From Pigoraptor vietnamica (taxonomy: Eukaryota > Opisthokonta > Filasterea): a DNA stretch of 11,407 nucleotides. Positions 7,165-11,407 of the stretch are shown piece after piece. The notes under the pieces were generated by a model. That model had not been told where the DNA came from. It saw only the letters and a program-made list of their open reading frames with translations, and did no database searches. Location: positions 1-11,407 of the forward strand of contig CALSCQ010000611.1 in assembly GCA_943704525.1 (NCBI GenBank). The letters run 5' to 3'. Position numbers and translations under genes: made by a program. How positions within the stretch are numbered: the stretch's first letter is position 1; every line of letters starts with the position of its first letter.

Positions 7165-9475
7165 GTGCGGGCGCATGATTTTTTTTGTGTGTGCTTTCCT
7201 GCCGTGTGCCTGGGTTGTGCGTGCATTGCGTGAGTGTGTGCCGTGTGCGACGCGTGTATACGAATAGGGCACATTTATTGGTGCAGGGCGTGTCATGCGT
7301 TGCGTGTTTGTGAGTAGTGCGTTTACCGGCTTCAATCTCAATATCTTCGCTGACTCTGTTCCCCATTTCAGCACCTCGAGAAGGGCCCGCAGCAGCGCTC
7401 GTCGTCGTCGGCCACGGGGGGATTCAAGCTCCTCCGCGCCGCATCCCAGAAGAAGAAGGTGCGGCAATCGGGGCGCCTGGCAGATTGCTTCGCCGGCACA
7501 CAGCAGTTTTATTGCGCACTGAGAAAGGATGACTCGTGTGTGTGTGTGTGTGGGGGGGGGGAGAAATGCACGACTGACGAAGGCGCGCGACATGGTTACA
7601 CTGAGTGAGTGCGGGCACTGAGTGTGTGCGTGCGTGTGTTGCGTGATGCGCAGGTGCACGTGTTCTCGGGGCACCAGTTTGTGGCGACGCACTACAACTA
7701 CCCCACGTTCTGCGACCACTGCGGCGATCTCTTGTGGGGCATCGGCAACCAGGGATACCAGTGCACGGGTGCGTGTGCGCGATGGATGTGTGGGCGAGAA
7801 ATGCCCTGTCTGCACGCACGATTGCTGCTAGTGTGCGTGTTGGCATGCGCCTACTGTGTGCACGGGTGCTCATGTGCGCGGCATGACGAATGCCAGTCCA
7901 CTGCGTGCGCGACTGCCGCTGTACCTTTGTGACTGTGGAGATGTGGCTCATATTGCCGTATTCCCTACCTGCCGCAGCGTGCGGCTTCAACTGCCACAAG
8001 CGAAAATGCAACGACGAGCTGAGAGAGCAGTGCGGCAGCAGCAAGGTGTGTGCCGCGGTTGTCGTGTGCAGACAGTGCGCCTGGCTATTGCGGGCGCGTG
8101 CGTCGCTGAGTGGCCTCGTGGCTGACCGTCCGTTGCACCCCAGAACAAAATTCGCTCGGCCGCCAGCCCAAATTCCCCCCGCAAGCTATTTTCGATGGAT
8201 TCGCTGCGCCTGTCGCGCACGAGCAAGAGCGGCCCTGGCGGCGACCCCGAGCGCCGAAGCATGACGGACTCGCCCGCGTCGCAGTCGCCAGACTCGTTCC
8301 TCGCGCCCGGCACATCGACGCGGCGGAAATCGGTCAGCGACGCGCCGGGCAAGGACGCGAGGCCGAGCATCGTGGTCGATCCCACGGTGGGTTGGGGACA
8401 ACTGGCGCGATCACTGTGTGTGGCACTCGTCCTGCTGTGCTTTCTCACGTGCGTTCCGTGTCTGCACATCCAGGGTGCGGAGCGCCTCGTTGTGCCAAGC
8501 GTTGGCCGTCGGCTGTCACAAGGGGACGAGGTGGCGTCCGCGCGCCCGAGCGTGGTGAGTTAATCGCGCCCCTTCGCCGTTCGTCGCTCTCTTCTGTTCC
8601 TTTGAGTCGTCGGACAACCGTCTGTGATTGAGCTGAGCCGACACCTCTCGCCGTCTGTTGCGTAACATGTCACGCCTTTCGTGTCTTTCCTCCTCGCGAT
8701 GCCAATTTGTATAATGCTATGGTGTCGCATGTGTCCCTTTCGCTCCTCAACGCTCGTCGTCGCAGTCGGAGCAGCCCGCTGGACCCCCTGCGCCCCTCAC
8801 GTCGGGCGTGCGCTATGCCCGCGGGTCGGTGGTCCCTCCCGCGCCGCTGGAAATGCCGGGTGGGCTCAATCTCGGCATGCCGCCGCTCGACCGCTCGCAC
8901 TCGACAAACGACCTCGACTCGCGCAAGGTGCGTGTGCCTCCGTGACTCTTGCGTTTGAAAAGTGTGCAGCCGCTTAAGAGCGCGCGCACTTTGGCTTTTG
9001 CGCTTGGCGCTGTTTATGTGGGGCTGGTGATTGAAGCGGGGTGCGTGCGCAGTTGTCGTCGGCCGATTTCCTGGACGCGGGAATGGGCTCTCCGCTTGCG
9101 TCGCCGTCGCTGCGCAAGTCGCTGAGCGGGAGTTCGACGGACATTGTGGGTGGTTGTGTTGTAACAGCGGCGCTTTCACCTGACGAAGAATTGGTTGTTT
9201 GGCGTGGTTTTGGTGGAAGGCAAGCGGACGTTTGGATGTCCGGTCACGGCGTTCCGTGCTGATTGTGCGTGTGTGCGCAGGGTCCGCTTCGCAAGCAGAG
9301 CTCGTTTGTGCTGCCCTCTGTGGAGAAGATGGCGAACAATTGGGCCGACGGCGCAACGCCCGAAATCCTCGCCGAGCTGTCTAAGAAGGAGATGAAGCGC
9401 CAGGAGATCATTTTCGGTGGGTGCGATGGGCTTTTGCGGTTGCACACACGTATGTGTGTGTGTGTGTGAGCGTGG

Positions 9476-9540
<65 letters not shown>

Positions 9541-11360
9541 TGTGCGTGCGTGCGTGCGCTGTGAGTCGGCGCTATCGTCGGGAGTTGCCGGGCACGCTTG
9601 TGATTGATCGCCATTGAGTGGACAGCGGTTGACATTGCCCTCCCCTGCCACCCGCAGAGCTTGTAAAGACGGAGATCAACTACCTCAGCGACATGATGGC
9701 GGTGCAGGCCGTCTTCCACCAGCCCCTGCGCAAGTTTAAGATCCTCACAAACGACCAGGTCACGGGCATCTTTGTCAATCTCGACGACATTATCGAGCTC
9801 AACCGCGAGCTCTGCCGCGCACTCGTCGAGCGGCAGCAGGCTGCCGTCGTCGTCGAGGTTATCGGCGACATTTTTGCAGAGAAGGTGCGGCGTGTTGCGC
9901 GTGCGAGTGTGCGTGGTGCGACTGCGCGTGTGTAGAGTGCGATCGCGTGTGCGACTGCAAGCACTTGTGGTCTGACGCGGGCGCTTTCGGTGGCAGTTTG
10001 AGGGCTTTTCGATCTACGGCGCGTTTTGCGGCAACCAAACGAAGGCGCTCGAGGACCTCCAGACATACAAGAAGAAGAACGCGCAGTTTGCGTCGTTCCT
10101 CAAGGTGCGCCTCCGTGCAGTCACTGTGACGCCATTTGGAAGCATGCCATCATGCTGGTCATGTCTGCTGTTAAGTCCGTCATTTCGCCTGTGCGGGCTA
10201 TGCCATTTTCGCAAATGTCCGTGCACTCAACCCACGTGCACATTGCTCTCAAACGCGCGACGCCTCGTCGCAGGACTGCGAGGCGAACCCCCGGTGCAAG
10301 CGCAAGGCGCTCAACGACTTTCTCGCCATGCCCATGCAGCGGCTGACGCGTTACCCCCTGCTGCTCGAGACGATCATGCAGGCCACGCCCAAGTCGCACA
10401 AGGACCACGCGACGCTCCTCCGCGCCACGCAGCGCGTCAAGGACGTCGTGACGAACGTCAACGAGCAGGTCAAGCGCACGCAGAACATGCGCCGCCTCGC
10501 CGCCCTCCAGAAGACGATTGACTCGACGCCCCTCGGCTACGTGGGTCTCGCTCCGTTGTAATTGCCTCAGTGTGGTTGGGCCGTTTGTGCTCTGGACTCG
10601 CTGGGTGATTTTGTGCTGTGCGTGGCCGTGGTGGGATTGTTTGGCACTCGATGGATCTCTCTATATAATTGTGCATGTGTTGAGCCGCTGTGTCCCTGTG
10701 TGCGTCTGCATGTCAGTGTGTTTTGTGCGTCCCTGCGAGCGCTGCGTGGCCTCGCCCCGACTGCCCTTTTTGGCTTCTGTCGCCTGACGTGCCATTGTCC
10801 GTGTGCAGAGCCTCGACATTATGGGCGTTCCGCGCGAAATTCTCCACGAGGGACCGCTCACAATCTCGGCATGCCCGCAAACGCGCAACCGCAACGCGAG
10901 CGTGCACGCCATTCTGTTCTCCGACCTCGTCCTGCTGACGTACAAGAAGGACAGCCATCTCATCGTCGAAATTGAGGTGCGCGCCTGTCCTGACACTGAC
11001 CGGTGTGAATGGTGCGGAACTGCCCCGATAGGGACTAACGCTCTGCTATGTCACGTGCCCTCCCGCAGCCCATTCCGCTGTACGAAGTGCTCGTGCGCAA
11101 TGTCGAGTCTCTCACGGGTGCGTGTGGTCCCCCCCCCCCATCAGGCGACGTTCGTCTCACACCCCTTTTGTCCAATGCAGAGCGGTGCGCATTTTTCCTC
11201 GTGAGCACGTCGCTCAAGGGGCCGCGCATGTACGAGCTCATCTCTGAGTCTGAATTTGAGAAGAAGGCGTGGATCACTAAGATTATGAACGCCGCGCGCG
11301 CGTGCGGGAAGCCCCCCCTCGGCCTCCAGTCGTACCTCGAATCCCTCAAGAAGCGCGACG
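6137..11360 (+). CDS. RGS-like/C1/DH/PH RhoGEF (ARHGEF1/11/12 - DRhoGEF2 type), 5' 17 exons
   Basis: Predicted guanine-nucleotide exchange factor for Rho, linking heterotrimeric G proteins to actomyosin. Exons: 6137-6268, 6500-6830, 6971-7164, 7372-7458, 7654-7768, 7978-8045, 8144-8386, 8474-8554, 8766-8927, 9053-9145, 9281-9416, 9658-9884, 9997-10104, 10274-10540, 10809-10976, 11069-11117, 11181-11360. All are GT-AG, phase-consistent and stop-free: 880 residues, then donor gtgcgt at 11361. Order: RGS-like about 6-219, C1 255-305, Ser-rich linker 310-502, DH about 538-740, PH about 755-862. The start GAAAATG is the first ATG and leaves only a few residues before the RGS-like helices. The block AEFSELEALREKPAQL resembles the first RGS-like helix of p115-RhoGEF, and KRQEIIFE resembles the DH entry of that family. 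No PDZ domain precedes it. The gene is tandem with FDFT1. Confidence 0.92.
7536..7561 (+). repeat. (GT)n followed by ten G residues in RhoGEF intron 4
   Basis: GT dinucleotide run (7536-7551) running directly into G10 (7552-7561), within intron 4 (7459-7653). Homopolymer length may be imprecise in assembly. Confidence 0.9.
7672..8033 (+). other. C1 zinc-finger domain, PKC-like diacylglycerol-binding type, exons 5-6
   Basis: Residues 255-305. Zinc ligands are H255, C268, C271, C285, C288, H293, C297 and C305. The residues that mark diacylglycerol/phorbol-responsive C1 domains are present: Pro at domain position 11 (P265), Trp-Gly at 22-23 (W276, G277), Gln at 27 (Q281). The stretch PTFCDHCGDLLWG is nearly that of novel PKCs. 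One oddity: three residues rather than the usual two separate H293 from C297. Intron 5 (phase 1) splits the domain between C285 and C288. Confidence 0.88.
8144..9280 (+). other. Serine/proline-rich regulatory linker encoded by four symmetric exons
   Basis: Residues 310-502, encoded by exons 7-10 (243, 81, 162 and 93 nt). All are multiples of three and flanked by phase-0 introns, so any can be skipped without a frameshift. The sequence is low in hydrophobic residues and rich in S/T-P and basophilic sites: RRSM (346-349), RRKSVS (369-374), RSHST (460-464), LRKSLS (491-496). It is likely disordered and phospho-regulated. Confidence 0.75.
9386..10516 (+). other. DH (Dbl homology) RhoGEF catalytic domain
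   Basis: Residues about 538-740 across exons 11-14. Conserved region 1 is KRQEIIFELVKTEINYL, with the catalytic-type Glu at 548 formed across intron 11. The middle is FVNLDDIIELNREL, typical of CR2. CR3 is MPMQRLTRYPLLLETIM (678-694). All three conserved regions are intact, so exchange activity is expected, most likely on RhoA-type GTPases by family. Confidence 0.92.
9453..9537 (+). repeat. Long (GT)n microsatellite in RhoGEF intron 11
   Basis: GT repeat 9453-9468, a 9-bp interruption, then an uninterrupted (GT)30 at 9478-9537, followed by GTGC units (about 9541-9558). It is the longest simple repeat of the window and lies in intron 11, which splits the first DH codon block. On the transcript it is a UG repeat. 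Confidence 0.95.
10827..11305 (+). other. PH domain following DH
   Basis: Residues about 755-862 across exons 15-17: ILHEGPLTI at the first strand, VHAILFSDLVLLTYKK in the middle strands, FFLVSTSLKGPRMYELI, and the C-terminal helix with the invariant Trp (W851 in KKAWITKIM). This part resembles the ARHGEF11/12 PH domain, including the stretch before YEL. Intron 16 (63 nt) interrupts the loop before FFLVSTS. Confidence 0.88.
11129..11139 (+). repeat. C11 homopolymer in RhoGEF intron 16
   Basis: Eleven C residues in the 63-nt intron 16. A length change here would alter whether the retained intron stays in frame. Confidence 0.85.
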
Positions 11361-11407
11361 GTGCGTTGCGTCGCGGCGCTGTGCCTGCGGTTTTTTTTTT
11401 CTGTTCC
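11361..11407 (+). other. RhoGEF intron 17 (truncated), ending in a polypyrimidine tract
   Basis: Donor gtgcgt at 11361 after a phase-1 exon end. The window closes with T10 (11391-11400) and CTGTTCC, a strong polypyrimidine tract, so the next 3' splice site probably lies just past the right edge. Confidence 0.65.

Noticed and set aside
9408-9719. Minus-strand frame with a long alternating His-Thr repeat
   Set aside because: It is the translation of the (GT)n microsatellite in RhoGEF intron 11.

Overview
This is a GC-rich, gene-dense, intron-rich nuclear window from a eukaryote. It carries three protein-coding genes with 29 short introns of roughly 60-270 nt and uses the standard genetic code (one TAG stop is seen). 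The gene content points to a unicellular relative of animals (Holozoa, for example a choanoflagellate or an ichthyosporean/filasterean-type protist): an MKLP1/KIF23-like kinesin-6 and an RGS-like-domain RhoGEF of the ARHGEF1/11/12 - DRhoGEF2 type. The lineage is inferred from family knowledge, not from a marker gene.

Layout. (1) Positions 1-2863, minus strand: a KIF23-like kinesin-6 in eight exons. The start is inside the window and the 3' end runs off the left edge; 618 residues are visible. (2) Positions 2864-3649: a shared head-to-head promoter region with an AT-rich core, three CCAAT boxes and a threefold TTCCGAGA element. (3) Positions 3650-5241, plus strand: a complete five-exon squalene synthase (FDFT1), 408 residues. 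(4) Positions 5242-6136: the 3' flank of FDFT1 plus the presumed promoter and leader of the next gene. (5) Positions 6137-11360 and beyond, plus strand: the first 17 exons (880 residues) of a RhoGEF with the order RGS-like, C1, serine-rich linker, DH, PH. It continues off the right edge.

How they fit together. FDFT1 makes squalene from farnesyl diphosphate on the ER and has no obvious functional link to its neighbours. The kinesin is predicted to be the motor half of centralspindlin, which organises RhoA activation at cytokinesis. The RhoGEF is predicted to activate Rho downstream of G-alpha-12/13 and, through its PKC-like C1 domain, diacylglycerol. A Rho theme therefore flanks the sterol gene, but this may be coincidence.

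The most interesting signals are the RGS-like/C1/DH/PH architecture without a PDZ domain and with diacylglycerol-competent C1 residues; a uniform GTG (often GTGCG) 5' splice-site signature; four stop-free introns of 3n length, one encoding a membrane-like segment; a splice donor lying in a (GTGC)6 microsatellite; and a repeated palindromic element in the divergent promoter. No mobile element, CRISPR array, tRNA or rRNA was seen.
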